From Myxococcales bacterium (GTDB taxonomy: Bacteria; Myxococcota_A; Bradymonadia; UBA4248), in assembly GCA_004554395.1 (NCBI GenBank), contig SFMP01000046.1, positions 1 to 21,159 on the forward strand: a stretch of 21,159 bases of DNA, read 5' to 3'. This document shows, in pieces, positions 1 through 7,756 of the stretch. The notes beneath the pieces are model-generated. The model searched no databases. It was not told where the DNA came from and was given only the letters and a program-made list of their open reading frames with translations. Within the stretch, counting starts at the first letter, position 1. Each line of letters opens with the position of its first letter. The translations under genes and the position numbers were made by a program.

Positions 1-405
1 AGAGTCAGCTTTAGAGTCGTCATCGTTGGGGGAGTCGGCGTTTTGGACTCGGCTTTTTGATTGAGTATCGCGGTTTGAGCGTTTTGGCTCCTGATTGAAT
101 TGTTGAATGGCATCGCAGATGTTTTCGGCGTATCGAACAGATTTGATTTTATTCGCGTCATTGACGCTGAAGTAGAAGTCGTTATTGTAACTCGTCGTAA
201 GTTTGATGACGTTCATGTCGTCAACTCTTTCGTATTGCGCCGTTTTAAGATCGCCGAGGCTAAAGTATACGCTGGGCAAGCGGAGTTCGTTTTGATCGAG
301 GATGAGTTTGCCAGATTCCGTATCTTCGAAGCTATCGGGGGCATCGGGGTACAATACGGCATCGAGTTCGAGGTTGAATGAACCGGTTTGATTGTTCGTT
401 TTCAT
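1..405 (-). CDS. Unrecognised protein, C-terminus cut by window edge
   Basis: An open frame of 135 codons reads leftward from ATG at 405-403 and runs off the window without a stop, so only the N-terminal part is visible. An AAGGA ribosome site lies six bases upstream of the ATG, and an earlier overlapping ATG meets a stop after two codons, so this start is well supported. Residues 1 to about 105 look like a compact domain of alternating strands ending in a helix (KIKSVRYAENICDAIQQF); this resembles the general order of a PH-like domain, but that is a weak impression. From about residue 106 the chain becomes a hydrophilic S/D/N/K-rich linker, suggesting a further domain beyond the edge. No signal peptide or membrane segment is seen, so it is probably cytoplasmic. 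It is transcribed divergently from the outer-membrane protein gene at 991. The function is unknown. Confidence 0.75.
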   Translation of the reverse strand, partial: MKTNNQTGSFNLELDAVLYPDAPDSFEDTESGKLILDQNELRLPSVYFSLGDLKTAQYERVDDMNVIKLTTSYNNDFYFSVNDANKIKSVRYAENICDAIQQFNQEPKRSNRDTQSKSRVQNADSPNDDDSKADS

Positions 406-546
406 TTCATTTCCTTCGTGTGTGTTTATGCCAATGACGATAATCATTGTTTGTTAGATGAGTTCTCTTAGACTTGAATAAATAACCCTATATTTAATTA
501 TTGTTCGCGCCGATGCCTCCTGTTTTATGCCTACCCGAACACTGCA

Positions 547-580
547 GATGGGTAGCCCTTTACATTGTGTAAAAGGCATC
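547..580. other. Hairpin in divergent promoter region
   Basis: The arms GCCCTTTACA (555-564) and TGTAAAAGGC (568-577) pair over ten bases with one mismatch around a three-base loop, and GATG/CATC can extend the stem outward. On the plus strand an A-tract follows rather than a T-tract, so it is not a plain intrinsic terminator. It could be a leader structure or an operator. No partner protein is suggested by the window. Confidence 0.45.
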
Positions 581-658
581 TTCACATAAAAAAAAAAACA
601 TATCCGTCAATACAAAAGAGACGCATGTAAATTTTTTTTATGGAGTGGTCATACAGCG

Positions 659-730
659 AGCGCCCTGAAATGGCGCCAGAACACAGCCCGGGGCGTAGCG
701 TAGCGCAACCCCGGGACGCAACCCCGGGGC
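659..730 (+). repeat. Outlying copy of family D hairpin repeat
   Basis: This copy matches the units of the array at 18879-19250: the lead-in gcgccctga, then the gcgccagaacacagccc core, then a short loop rich in agcg and an accccggg arm. The loop reads cgtagcgtagcgca here rather than aagcgaagcgca. A second accccgggg arm follows at about 721-729, as if a partial unit had been added. Its position 18 kb from the array shows that this is a dispersed element, not only a local tandem repeat. Confidence 0.8.
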
Positions 731-990
731 TTTGCGAGTCGGTTATATTGACCAAAGTCAAGGGAATTGTGAAATGCGGTAGTCGTAGGGGTTTGCCGAC
801 GTGACATGGCGTGTGTAGGAAGAGACGACGAAGCGATGCACAATTTATTGCGTAAGAACTGCACAGAGGGTATAGGAATGCGGTTTTTGCGTGGCTGTTT
901 GCGATAGACGGTCGGCTGAGATGTGCGTCGAAGGCGCGGAGTGGGCCTGGTGGATTTGGGCTCGATTAGAAGATAGGATTCAAGCGATAT

Positions 991-3123
991 ATGGGAAAGA
1001 AGCTCTTATGGATATTGGCGACATCGGCGTTGTTGGCGCCGTGCAGTGCGTTGGCACAGACGACAGACTCCGAGACACCAGCCGAACCAGTGCAAACCGA
1101 CGTCGCCGAGAGCACGACGCAATCTGATGGCGCGGGTTCTGACTCGGCCAAAAATGCCGAGGTGGAGAGCGCGGGCGGAGCTGATGCTGGGATCTCGGAT
1201 GGATCGGCCGATTCTGCGGCTTTGCGACGCCCGACGCATGCCGAGGCGGAGACTGCGGCACGAGATGCAGGGACTGTTGCCGAGTCTGCCGAAACGAAGC
1301 CAGCCGAAGAGACTGCGGGCTTGCCCGAAACGGTAGCGGCTCAAAAGAGCGACCGCGAGGCGCGTAAAGAGGCGATGCGCAACTTGTCGAAGCGGTACCC
1401 TGCCGATGGCAGTGCCGAGACGGCAACGGCTCCGACGCAAGAGGCTGCGCGCCCTTCAGAACCCGTGCAAGCGCGCGTCATACCGGCGGCGCAGAAGACG
1501 AGCGAGCGCATGCCGCATTTCGAGCATCATGGGTATTTTAGAACGCGGTTGACGGCGTTTGGCAATTACGATTTGAACACGCGCGGGACGTCGCCCGTGC
1601 CGGCGCCGCTCGATTCGAAACACCGAGGCAACGCGGCGCAAGACAACATCGAGACGAGTGATAGCGATGCGCTTCTCGGGGGCAACATTCGATTCCGGTA
1701 TTCGCCGACGATTCACATTTCGGAGACGGTGCGCATTGCGGGTTCGTTCGACGTGCTCGACAACCTCGTGATGGGAACGACGCCCAATGGTTTGCGGACG
1801 AATTGGGGGTCGGATGCGTTTTTCACGTTCAATGGCGCAGAACCCGTCAATGCCGATACGATTGGACGCAATGCGATCACGGTGAAGGCGCTTTATGGCG
1901 AAGCCGATACGATAATCGGTACATTCCGAGCCGGGCGCGTGCCAGCGCACTGGGGGATGGGCATCATTTATAATGATGGTGGCGTCTATAAACGCGACGA
2001 ACAAATCATTGATGGGCAGGGGTGGAAATGTCTCGATTGCGATTCGAGCGATGCTGTCGATCGAATCGAATGGCGCGTGCGCGACCCATTTTTCGACGCG
2101 TTGTATCTCGATTTTTCGTGGGATTTCATCAATTCGGGTCTAGCGAGTTACAATTTGCAGAAAGACAGCTTGGGTCAGGCGTTTGATTTGGCCGATAACG
2201 ACGACGTGTTGCAGTTTACGTTGTCGGTGTTCGATCGACCGATATCGCAGCAAGAAGTCGATGAACGCTACCGAGCGTTGTATGAATCGCGCGATTGGAC
2301 GGTCGATTGGGGCGTTTTGTTTTCGTATCGCGAGCAATCGATTGCCGCCGAGTCCGAAGCGAAGCAGACGAACGACGGCGCATCGTCGACGTACGACATG
2401 TATAAGAAAAATGCCAAAGCGTATGCCGTCGATTTATGGGGGCGATTCTTCATTCCGTGCCCGAAAGACGTCTTGTTGCGCTTAGAAGCGGAATTCGTCG
2501 GGGTATTTGGTAGCGTTTCGCACGACACGGGGCACGATGGAAAATCGCGCGACATTACGCAGATCGGGTTTGCGTTCGAGGGCGAAGTCAAGTGGCGCGA
2601 TTTGACGACGGGTCTCAAAACGGGCGTCGCTTGGGCCGATAACATGGTCTATAGTGGGCATTCGATGATCGAACAACTCGACGTCGTGCCGATTGGTTCG
2701 ATTTTGCGCTTCGATCCGAATTATACCGTCGATACGATAATGTTCCGCGAGCTGATGGGCGGGATTAACAATGCTTGGTATTTGAATTTATATGGCGAAT
2801 ACAAGTTCCCGATCCAAATGCCGCAAACGACGATGGCACTTGGTGCGCGACTCGATTTGACGACGTCGGGCGCCGTCGAAAAGGAAGCGACGCCGGGGAA
2901 TGCGTCGTGGTATGGCTTCGAAGGAAATGTCAAGTTATTCTATGACGAATCGGATCGGTTTAGATTCGAAATCGGTGCGGGCATCTTCGTGCCGGGGAAA
3001 GCTTGGAAAAACGTCGATTACCCCATTCTCCCCTCGCAGAGCGTCTACGAAAATTCGACATCGGAGGCGTATGATCCCGATATTGCTTGGAATGTACTCG
3101 CCAATTTGTACTTTATGTTCTAG
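991..3123 (+). CDS. TIGR04551-like outer-membrane beta-barrel protein
   Basis: The 710-residue product starts with a signal peptide (MGKKLLWILATSALLAPCSALA, cleavage near residue 22). Residues 23 to about 165 form a low-complexity A/E/T/S linker. The rest is a beta-rich domain with many alternating aromatic strands, ending in Phe (LYFMF), the usual last residue of outer-membrane barrels. Segments such as NIRFRYSPTIHISETVRI, FDVLDNLVMGTTPNGLR, FRAGRVPAHWGMGI and SDAVDRIEW match my memory of the TIGR04551 family, found in myxobacteria and related deltaproteobacteria; its function is unestablished. An in-frame stop at 967-969 makes 991 the first possible ATG; the ribosome site (AGGA near 975) is weak and distant. 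The lipoprotein gene 69 bases downstream may be co-transcribed, so the two may act together at the outer membrane. Confidence 0.85.
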   Translation: MGKKLLWILATSALLAPCSALAQTTDSETPAEPVQTDVAESTTQSDGAGSDSAKNAEVESAGGADAGISDGSADSAALRRPTHAEAETAARDAGTVAESAETKPAEETAGLPETVAAQKSDREARKEAMRNLSKRYPADGSAETATAPTQEAARPSEPVQARVIPAAQKTSERMPHFEHHGYFRTRLTAFGNYDLNTRGTSPVPAPLDSKHRGNAAQDNIETSDSDALLGGNIRFRYSPTIHISETVRIAGSFDVLDNLVMGTTPNGLRTNWGSDAFFTFNGAEPVNADTIGRNAITVKALYGEADTIIGTFRAGRVPAHWGMGIIYNDGGVYKRDEQIIDGQGWKCLDCDSSDAVDRIEWRVRDPFFDALYLDFSWDFINSGLASYNLQKDSLGQAFDLADNDDVLQFTLSVFDRPISQQEVDERYRALYESRDWTVDWGVLFSYREQSIAAESEAKQTNDGASSTYDMYKKNAKAYAVDLWGRFFIPCPKDVLLRLEAEFVGVFGSVSHDTGHDGKSRDITQIGFAFEGEVKWRDLTTGLKTGVAWADNMVYSGHSMIEQLDVVPIGSILRFDPNYTVDTIMFRELMGGINNAWYLNLYGEYKFPIQMPQTTMALGARLDLTTSGAVEKEATPGNASWYGFEGNVKLFYDESDRFRFEIGAGIFVPGKAWKNVDYPILPSQSVYENSTSEAYDPDIAWNVLANLYFMF

Positions 3124-3136
3124 GAAGAGTACCGCA

Positions 3137-3168
3137 ATCGCGCGATCCGACCGACAGGGGCGCGCGAT
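3137..3168 (+). other. Hairpin between barrel gene and lipoprotein gene
   Basis: ATCGCGCG (3137-3144) pairs perfectly with CGCGCGAT (3161-3168) around a 16-base loop, directly after the stop of the barrel gene and ahead of the lipoprotein start. There is no T-tract, so it is more likely an mRNA processing or stability element, or chance in sequence rich in gatcg, than a terminator. Confidence 0.35.
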
Positions 3169-3192
3169 CGCAATCGTCGAAGAGATGAATTT

Positions 3193-4119
3193 ATGAAAAA
3201 ACGAATAGGAATCGCCTTTATCATATTGTTGACGCTTGCTTTGACGCCGGGATGCTCGAAGAAAGGCGCAAAAGACGAAGCGCCTGCAGCGACCTCGAAA
3301 ACCGTCGATTTGGGTGAAGTCGACGATAGCGCCGCCGGTGATGAAGCAAAAAACGACGCCAAAGGCGCGAAAGCCGACAAAGATAGCGCAAAAGGCGATA
3401 AAGATAGCGCCAATGCCGACAAGGCAGGCAAAGCCGAGAAAGACGAGAAAGACGGCACAAAAGCTGGGAAAGACGGCATAAAAGCCGACAAAGCCGCCGA
3501 CGACAAAGCCGGAAACGAGGCGGGTGCAAAGGCCCCTGAGGCGGGCGATGCGCCCGAACCGAGCCAACCCAACCCCAAAAAAGCCGACGACAAAGCCAAT
3601 GCCGAGGCGGGCGATGCGCTAGGCGATTCGGACGAGGCGCAAAACGACGAGATGAATTTCGACGAACCCGAGCCTTTGCCCGAAGTACGACGACCCAAAC
3701 CGCGCGTCGGACTCGACATCGAAAAATTGATCAACATTCGAGAACTACGCGAGCAAACGGGGTATTCGGGAGCATTGTCGGATGCGTGGTTATTGGGGCA
3801 GAATCCCGATGAACGGTATAACGCCATGCGTTTGGCGACCGACAATGCCAAAGACTTGGGATTTGCCATTCAAGTTTGGAAACCGGGCAATGAATCGGCG
3901 GCTTCGAAGCGATTTGGCGATTTATATGCGCAGTCGTTCGGCGGTAAAAAGCTCAAAGCTCTCGCGACCGATGCCTTTACGGCATCGCATCACGACGTGC
4001 ACGAGCTCGGTTTTTATGATAGAAGCAAACGCGCAACGGTATTGTTGTCTTGCTCATCGAAAGTGTGTACGCTAGCGCAGTTGCAGTCGATCGCATTGAC
4101 GATTCAACGAAGACTCTAG
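3193..4119 (+). CDS. Lipoprotein with charged linker and conserved C-terminal domain
   Basis: The 308-residue product begins MKKRIGIAFIILLTLALTPG followed by Cys21, a lipoprotein signal with a slightly atypical lipobox (Thr at -3). Residues 22 to about 165 are a K/D/A/E-rich linker of degenerate short repeats such as ADKDSAKGDKDSANADK, probably extended in the periplasm. Residues about 178-308 form a compact domain opening LDIEKLINIRELREQTGYSG, with YNAMRLATDNAKDLGFAIQVWK in the middle and a Cys pair (SCSSKVC) near the end. I recall similar domains in myxobacterial lipoproteins of unknown function but cannot name a family. It follows the barrel protein by 69 bases in the same direction, so a shared transcript and an outer-membrane anchor role are plausible inferences. 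The ribosome site (GAAGAG near 3179) is weak. A 149-base gap precedes deoC. Confidence 0.8.
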   Translation: MKKRIGIAFIILLTLALTPGCSKKGAKDEAPAATSKTVDLGEVDDSAAGDEAKNDAKGAKADKDSAKGDKDSANADKAGKAEKDEKDGTKAGKDGIKADKAADDKAGNEAGAKAPEAGDAPEPSQPNPKKADDKANAEAGDALGDSDEAQNDEMNFDEPEPLPEVRRPKPRVGLDIEKLINIRELREQTGYSGALSDAWLLGQNPDERYNAMRLATDNAKDLGFAIQVWKPGNESAASKRFGDLYAQSFGGKKLKALATDAFTASHHDVHELGFYDRSKRATVLLSCSSKVCTLAQLQSIALTIQRRL

Positions 4120-4268
4120 TAGCAGCCAGGGACGCAAAATGCGGCGCGGCTGGCGTCGATCGAAATGGCGTTTGGCGAGAAGCCAATCTCAGAAGCGATA
4201 AGATACAGCCCAGAGGGCTATGGCGTTGGAATGGTTCTGGCGCCGAGAATTAGAAGGAGAAAAGCGAT

Positions 4269-5027
4269 ATGTGCATGAACAATCACTGTCCGAATGGACT
4301 CGAAGTCTTAACGATAGCTCATCCGAATACGAAGGGTCTTTCGAATCCCGAAACGGCTGAAGCAAAAGACTTGGCGAAGATCATCGACCATACGTATCTC
4401 AAGCCCGATGGCGACCGCGAGCAAATCGAGAAATTGTGTGCCGAAGCACGTGAGCATCATTTTGCAAGCGTTTGCGTCAATACGACGATGGTTCATTTGG
4501 CAGCAGAATTGCTCAAAGATAGCGGTGTCAATGTCTGTGCCGTTATCGGGTTCCCGCTTGGGGCGGCGACGACGGCGTCGAAAGTCTTCGAAGCACAAGA
4601 AGCCGTTCGCTGTGGCGCCGTCGAAGTCGACATGGTCGTCAACGTCGGTGCGCTCAAGAGCAAAGATTATGCGCTCGTCGAATACGATATTCGCAAAGTC
4701 GTCGAAGGCGTTCCCGGCACGCTCGTCAAAGTCATCATCGAAACATGCCTCTTGACCGACGAAGAAAAAGTGATCGCTTGCGCCCTTTCGAAAGCGGCTG
4801 GCGCACACTTCGTCAAGACGAGCACAGGGTTTTCGAAGGGCGGTGCGACGGTCGAAGACGTCGCCTTGATGCGCCGCGTCGTCGGTTGCGAAATGGGCGT
4901 TAAGGCCTCGGGTGGGATTCGCGACACCGAAACGGCGCTCGCCATGGTCAAAGCCGGCGCTTCGCGCTTGGGCGTCTCGGCTAGCGTCGCCATCGTCAAT
5001 GGCGGCAAATCGCATTCCGATTACTAA
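4269..5027 (+). CDS. deoC: Deoxyribose-phosphate aldolase
   Basis: This enzyme cleaves 2-deoxyribose 5-phosphate to glyceraldehyde 3-phosphate and acetaldehyde in deoxynucleoside breakdown, in the cytoplasm. The 252-residue protein has the DeoC TIM-barrel pattern: IDHTYLKPD near residue 39, VCVNTTMV, VIGFPLGAATTASK, VDMVVNVGALK with Asp121, FVKTSTGF with the Schiff-base lysine Lys183, and VKASGGIRD with the second active-site lysine Lys212. Its length is usual for the short bacterial form, with about 30 extra N-terminal residues. The AAGGAGA ribosome site at 4254-4260 is eight bases from ATG 4269, better spaced than the second Met at 4275. No other deoxynucleoside-salvage gene lies beside it, so it seems transcribed alone. 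A stem-loop follows the stop at 5050-5082. Confidence 0.97.
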   Translation: MCMNNHCPNGLEVLTIAHPNTKGLSNPETAEAKDLAKIIDHTYLKPDGDREQIEKLCAEAREHHFASVCVNTTMVHLAAELLKDSGVNVCAVIGFPLGAATTASKVFEAQEAVRCGAVEVDMVVNVGALKSKDYALVEYDIRKVVEGVPGTLVKVIIETCLLTDEEKVIACALSKAAGAHFVKTSTGFSKGGATVEDVALMRRVVGCEMGVKASGGIRDTETALAMVKAGASRLGVSASVAIVNGGKSHSDY

Positions 5028-5049
5028 ATCACTCGCGTTACGACATCTA

Positions 5050-5082
5050 GCCCCTAGCGTTCGGTCTATCTGAGCTAGGGGC
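5050..5082 (+). terminator. Stem-loop after deoC
   Basis: GCCCCTAGC (5050-5058) and GCTAGGGGC (5074-5082) form a perfect nine-base stem with a 15-base loop, 22 bases past the deoC stop. No T-run follows, so it is not a textbook intrinsic terminator; it may protect the mRNA 3' end or act with Rho. Confidence 0.5.
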
Positions 5083-5091
5083 GGCACATCC

Positions 5092-5137
5092 CCCGCACAC
5101 GCCCTGCGGGAATTAAACCCGCCTGCTTGCCGGGTTT
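5092..5137 (+). other. Two further hairpins upstream of the sulfatase-fold gene
   Basis: CCCGCA (5092-5097) pairs with TGCGGG (5105-5110), and AAACCCG (5115-5121) pairs with CGGGTTT (5131-5137), each around a short loop. With the deoC stem-loop this makes three hairpins in 88 bases. They may be a structured leader for the gene starting at 5185, which uses GTG and has no obvious ribosome site. Confidence 0.4.
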
Positions 5138-5184
5138 CGATAGTCTGGGGGCGTGATGACGAACACCCGATAAGAATCAATCCC

Positions 5185-7215
5185 GTGAAACAATTACAAC
5201 TCATCGTCATCGCCATCGTCGTCGTTTTATGTGATGCCATATTGCAATATTTCTTATGGTATTACCCCGCCCCATCGGGTTCGGTCGTCGTCAGCGATCC
5301 ATGGCTATTCTATAAACTGGCGATATATTATTCGTCTTGTTTTATCTCGTTGTGTACATTGCCTTTTTTATTGCTTTCGTTGATAAAAAAGATACCACAA
5401 TCTGTTACATATATACTGTTATCCATTGTATTAACGATATATGTGTTTTTAAATCATGCAGATCACGAATACATGCGCCAAGTCGGGACGCATTATGCCA
5501 TCGAAATGATGAATACGTACCAGTTGACGAGCGACAACGTGTTACCTCTCGTCGGTCGGGTTTTATCGTCCGATGTGAGGGGGAGTTATTCGGCGCTTTG
5601 GTTAGGTCTGATTCCGTTGGCAATGTTGGGTTTATTGCTCGGATTCCGCAAAAAGATGACGCAAGGTTTTGAAAAACTCGGTGAAAAGATACAAAACCGC
5701 GCAGCTGCCGCTGCGCGGCATCCACACGTGTGGATGCGCGTGGCGCGGTTTGCGCCGTGTATCATTGCATTTGCCATCGCTTTGGGCGTGGGTGGCAGTG
5801 GCGTGGCGCTCGTCTTTAAAGAATCGGCCAAAGACCCCAGCAAGATCGTTTTTAATCCGTCGCGACGCCAACTCAAGACGGCGCCCGTCTTTTTGACGAT
5901 GATCAAAGAAACGACGCACATATCGCGTTCGTCGCTGACGCCCGACACGGCGCGCCCGATTATCGAGCGCGTTCAAAACGATTGGATCATGCGAAGCAAT
6001 GGCCGTTGGAAATTCAAATCGCCCGACGACCCATTTGCAAAGACGTATGTCGGTGAAAAGAAGACGAGCGATTTCTATCGCCCAAAAAAGATCATCTTCG
6101 TCGTCGTCGAATCGCTTCGCGGCATGTCGTTGCCCATTTTTAACGAAGCCGAGACGCATCACGCCATGCCTTTCTTGGAATCGATCGTCGATGGATCGGC
6201 AGAGTTCTTGAGCAAAAACGGGCTCCATAGCGCATATTGGAAACATTACAATACGAATGGCCAGCCGACGATCGATGCGTTTTTCGCGCTCCATACGGGG
6301 TTAATTCAGCATACGACGCAAACGGTTGCTTCGGCCTTCCCCAACGACAAATTGATGGCTCTGCCCCAGTACCTCAAATCGCATGGTTACGAGACGTCGA
6401 TATTTATCGGAGGCGATGCCACGCTCGATTCGCAGGCGATATGGGGCAATCGTTGGTACGATAAAATGGATTATTATATCGAATGGGACGACCGACTCGT
6501 CTTCAATGGTGCGCTCGATGAAATCGTCGGCGACGACGGCGCAAACCTCGACAAATCGCAGTTTAGCGTCGCATGGCTCATCACAAATCACGTCGATTGG
6601 ACGTTGCCGAGCGATTTAGGCGTCGATCAAAGCGGGAAAACGCTCGTCGAAAAAATGTATCAAACGATGGCTTTCGACGACGACGAATTGCGCAAATTCA
6701 TCACGACTTTAGACGAAAAAGGCGTGTTCAAAGATGCCATCGTCGTCATTACGGGCGATCACGGCTACGATCTCGGCGAGTACGAAGTCGAGAAATCGCA
6801 AGTCGCTGGGCTCGAAGCATGTCGGCGCAACGTGACGTGGATTCCGCTCGTCATGATATCGAATCGCGAAGATATGCCACGAGGCGAGCAATTGACGACC
6901 GCTTCGCATTCCGACGTCGCGCCGACGATTTTGTCGGCGCTCGATATATACGACGACAACGTCTTTACGGGCCACGATTTGTGGACGACGAATCGACGCA
7001 TCACGATCAATACGAAATATGGCAATTCGATGATCGAAACGAACGATTTTACGGCAGTGTTTTCGGATCCCGTCGATCGACTCTATTCTACCCACGACTA
7101 TATGCAACGGTCGAATGTCGCCTCCTCGCATCCAGATGTCTTGAAAGAGCTCCGTCGCTTGGTCGATGATTATTGTGCGATAGTCGATTATGCATACGAG
7201 CGTGGGATGTTTTAG
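5185..7215 (+). CDS. LTA-synthase-like membrane sulfatase-fold transferase
   Basis: The 676-residue protein has five likely membrane helices (about residues 5-24, 45-68, 72-92, 137-154 and 189-211), then an extracytoplasmic domain of the alkaline phosphatase/sulfatase superfamily from about residue 302. Visible metal-site motifs are FVVVES with Glu309, GDHGYD with Asp525 and His526, and SHSDVAPTIL with His575. NGQPTIDAFFALHTG around Thr362 matches the nucleophile region of the LtaS type. LtaS moves glycerol phosphate from phosphatidylglycerol; relatives move phosphoethanolamine or phosphoglycerol to glycans or lipid A. In a diderm, a head-group transferase acting on an envelope glycan or lipid is the better inference; the substrate cannot be read from sequence. 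The start is GTG at 5185 with a poor ribosome site; transcription appears independent of deoC. Confidence 0.85.
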   Translation: MKQLQLIVIAIVVVLCDAILQYFLWYYPAPSGSVVVSDPWLFYKLAIYYSSCFISLCTLPFLLLSLIKKIPQSVTYILLSIVLTIYVFLNHADHEYMRQVGTHYAIEMMNTYQLTSDNVLPLVGRVLSSDVRGSYSALWLGLIPLAMLGLLLGFRKKMTQGFEKLGEKIQNRAAAAARHPHVWMRVARFAPCIIAFAIALGVGGSGVALVFKESAKDPSKIVFNPSRRQLKTAPVFLTMIKETTHISRSSLTPDTARPIIERVQNDWIMRSNGRWKFKSPDDPFAKTYVGEKKTSDFYRPKKIIFVVVESLRGMSLPIFNEAETHHAMPFLESIVDGSAEFLSKNGLHSAYWKHYNTNGQPTIDAFFALHTGLIQHTTQTVASAFPNDKLMALPQYLKSHGYETSIFIGGDATLDSQAIWGNRWYDKMDYYIEWDDRLVFNGALDEIVGDDGANLDKSQFSVAWLITNHVDWTLPSDLGVDQSGKTLVEKMYQTMAFDDDELRKFITTLDEKGVFKDAIVVITGDHGYDLGEYEVEKSQVAGLEACRRNVTWIPLVMISNREDMPRGEQLTTASHSDVAPTILSALDIYDDNVFTGHDLWTTNRRITINTKYGNSMIETNDFTAVFSDPVDRLYSTHDYMQRSNVASSHPDVLKELRRLVDDYCAIVDYAYERGMF

Positions 7216-7228
7216 ACGAAAAAGCCGT

Positions 7229-7310
7229 GCGTATGCGCACAGCGTAGCGAGCACATAGCACGGCAGCGCAGGCGTATGCGCGCAAGGGCGGAACGCCCGA
7301 GCACATAGCC
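7229..7310. repeat. Two diverged GC-rich repeat units
   Basis: The string gcgtatgcgc occurs at 7229 and again 43 bases later at 7272, and gcacatag occurs at 7251 and 7301. Both units can fold on themselves (gtgcgtatgcgcac is nearly palindromic). They lie just after the sulfatase-fold gene and look like decayed members of another palindromic family. Confidence 0.45.
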
Positions 7311-7319
7311 GTAGCCCCC

Positions 7320-7392
7320 CGAGCCCGTATTGAGCGATAGCGAAATAGGGCGATAAAGAGCCCGTATTGAGCCCGTAGGGCGAAATAGGGCG
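7320..7392 (-). repeat. Family A repeat, two inverted copies
   Basis: Two units read cccgtattgag (at 7324 and 7361) followed by a palindromic centre and gcgaaatagggc. The reverse complement of the 13110-13367 unit reads gggcgtattgag, gccccgaatggggc, gaaatagccc, so these are the same family in the opposite orientation, with changed centres. They lie in the gap between the sulfatase-fold gene and the amidase. Confidence 0.7.
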
Positions 7393-7408
7393 CAAAACGC
7401 GCTTTTTT
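7390..7408 (+). terminator. Possible intrinsic terminator of the sulfatase-fold gene
   Basis: GCGC, a five-base loop and GCGC are followed by six T residues at 7403-7408. The stem is short, but an alternative pairing of GCAAAA with TTTTGC is also possible. It lies 175 bases after the stop codon, so the assignment to that gene is tentative. Confidence 0.35.
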
Positions 7409-7447
7409 GCCAGTTTGATGCAGATACAAGGAAGCTAGCCCAAGGGG

Positions 7448-7477
7448 GGCGGGGGCGTACTCAGGTACGTTCCCGCC
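7448..7477. other. Strong hairpin in the repeat island
   Basis: The arms at 7448-7460 and 7465-7477 pair across all 13 positions if two G-U pairs are allowed in RNA read from the plus strand, with a TCAG loop. No T-tract follows. It is distinct in sequence from the neighbouring family A copies. Confidence 0.5.
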
Positions 7478-7526
7478 GCACGCGTGGCGACGCTGACGCC
7501 GTAGATGCGCAAAATGGCAAAAAAGA

Positions 7527-7562
7527 GAGCCCGTATTGAGCGATAGCGAGATAGGGCGATAC
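7527..7562 (-). repeat. Family A repeat, third inverted copy
   Basis: The unit reads gagcccgtattgagcgat then agcgagatagggcgat and closely matches the copy at 7320. It stands about 170 bases away, so it is dispersed rather than tandem. From 7563 to the amidase ribosome site I see no further repeat, gene or confident promoter. Confidence 0.65.
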
Positions 7563-7742
7563 AAAAAATGGTGCCCGAGGCGGAGAAAATGTGTGGATTT
7601 GTTGCTACAATGAATCGCGGTGCGGTGATCGGGGAGAAAAATAGATTGTAACAAACTGAAATATGTGGAAAATAACGACGCTGTAATAATGGCGTTGCAC
7701 CTCGACCATATAGGGCAAGCGACGAGTTTGTTGGAAAAACGG

Positions 7743-7750
7743 CACGGAGG
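7743..7750 (+). promoter_or_regulatory. Ribosome binding site that fixes the amidase start
   Basis: CACGGAGG ends at 7750 and abuts an ATG at 7751, leaving no spacer. The second in-frame ATG at 7757 has a six-base spacer and still leaves a complete signal peptide, so 7757 is preferred. Confidence 0.75.
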
Positions 7751-7756
7751 ATGGAG

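Larger units (their letters stand above)
406..990. other. Divergent intergenic region, AT-rich left half
   Basis: This 585-base gap separates two divergently transcribed genes and must hold both promoters. Positions 430-650 are clearly AT-rich, with an A-tract near 588-598. It contains a hairpin (547-580) and a family D repeat copy (659-730). In 731-990 I see no gene, convincing promoter or RNA; short frames there lack ribosome sites and overlap on both strands. Confidence 0.6.

Noticed and set aside
100..381. 93-residue plus-strand open frame
   Set aside because: It is antisense to the truncated minus-strand gene, which has a clear ribosome site and better composition.
588..598. Intrinsic terminator formed by the 547-580 hairpin and the A-tract
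   Set aside because: On the plus strand the tract is A, and on the minus strand the T-tract comes before the hairpin, so neither orientation fits.
4308..5240. 310-residue open frame antisense to deoC
   Set aside because: It shadows deoC, which has complete active-site motifs and a good ribosome site on the plus strand.
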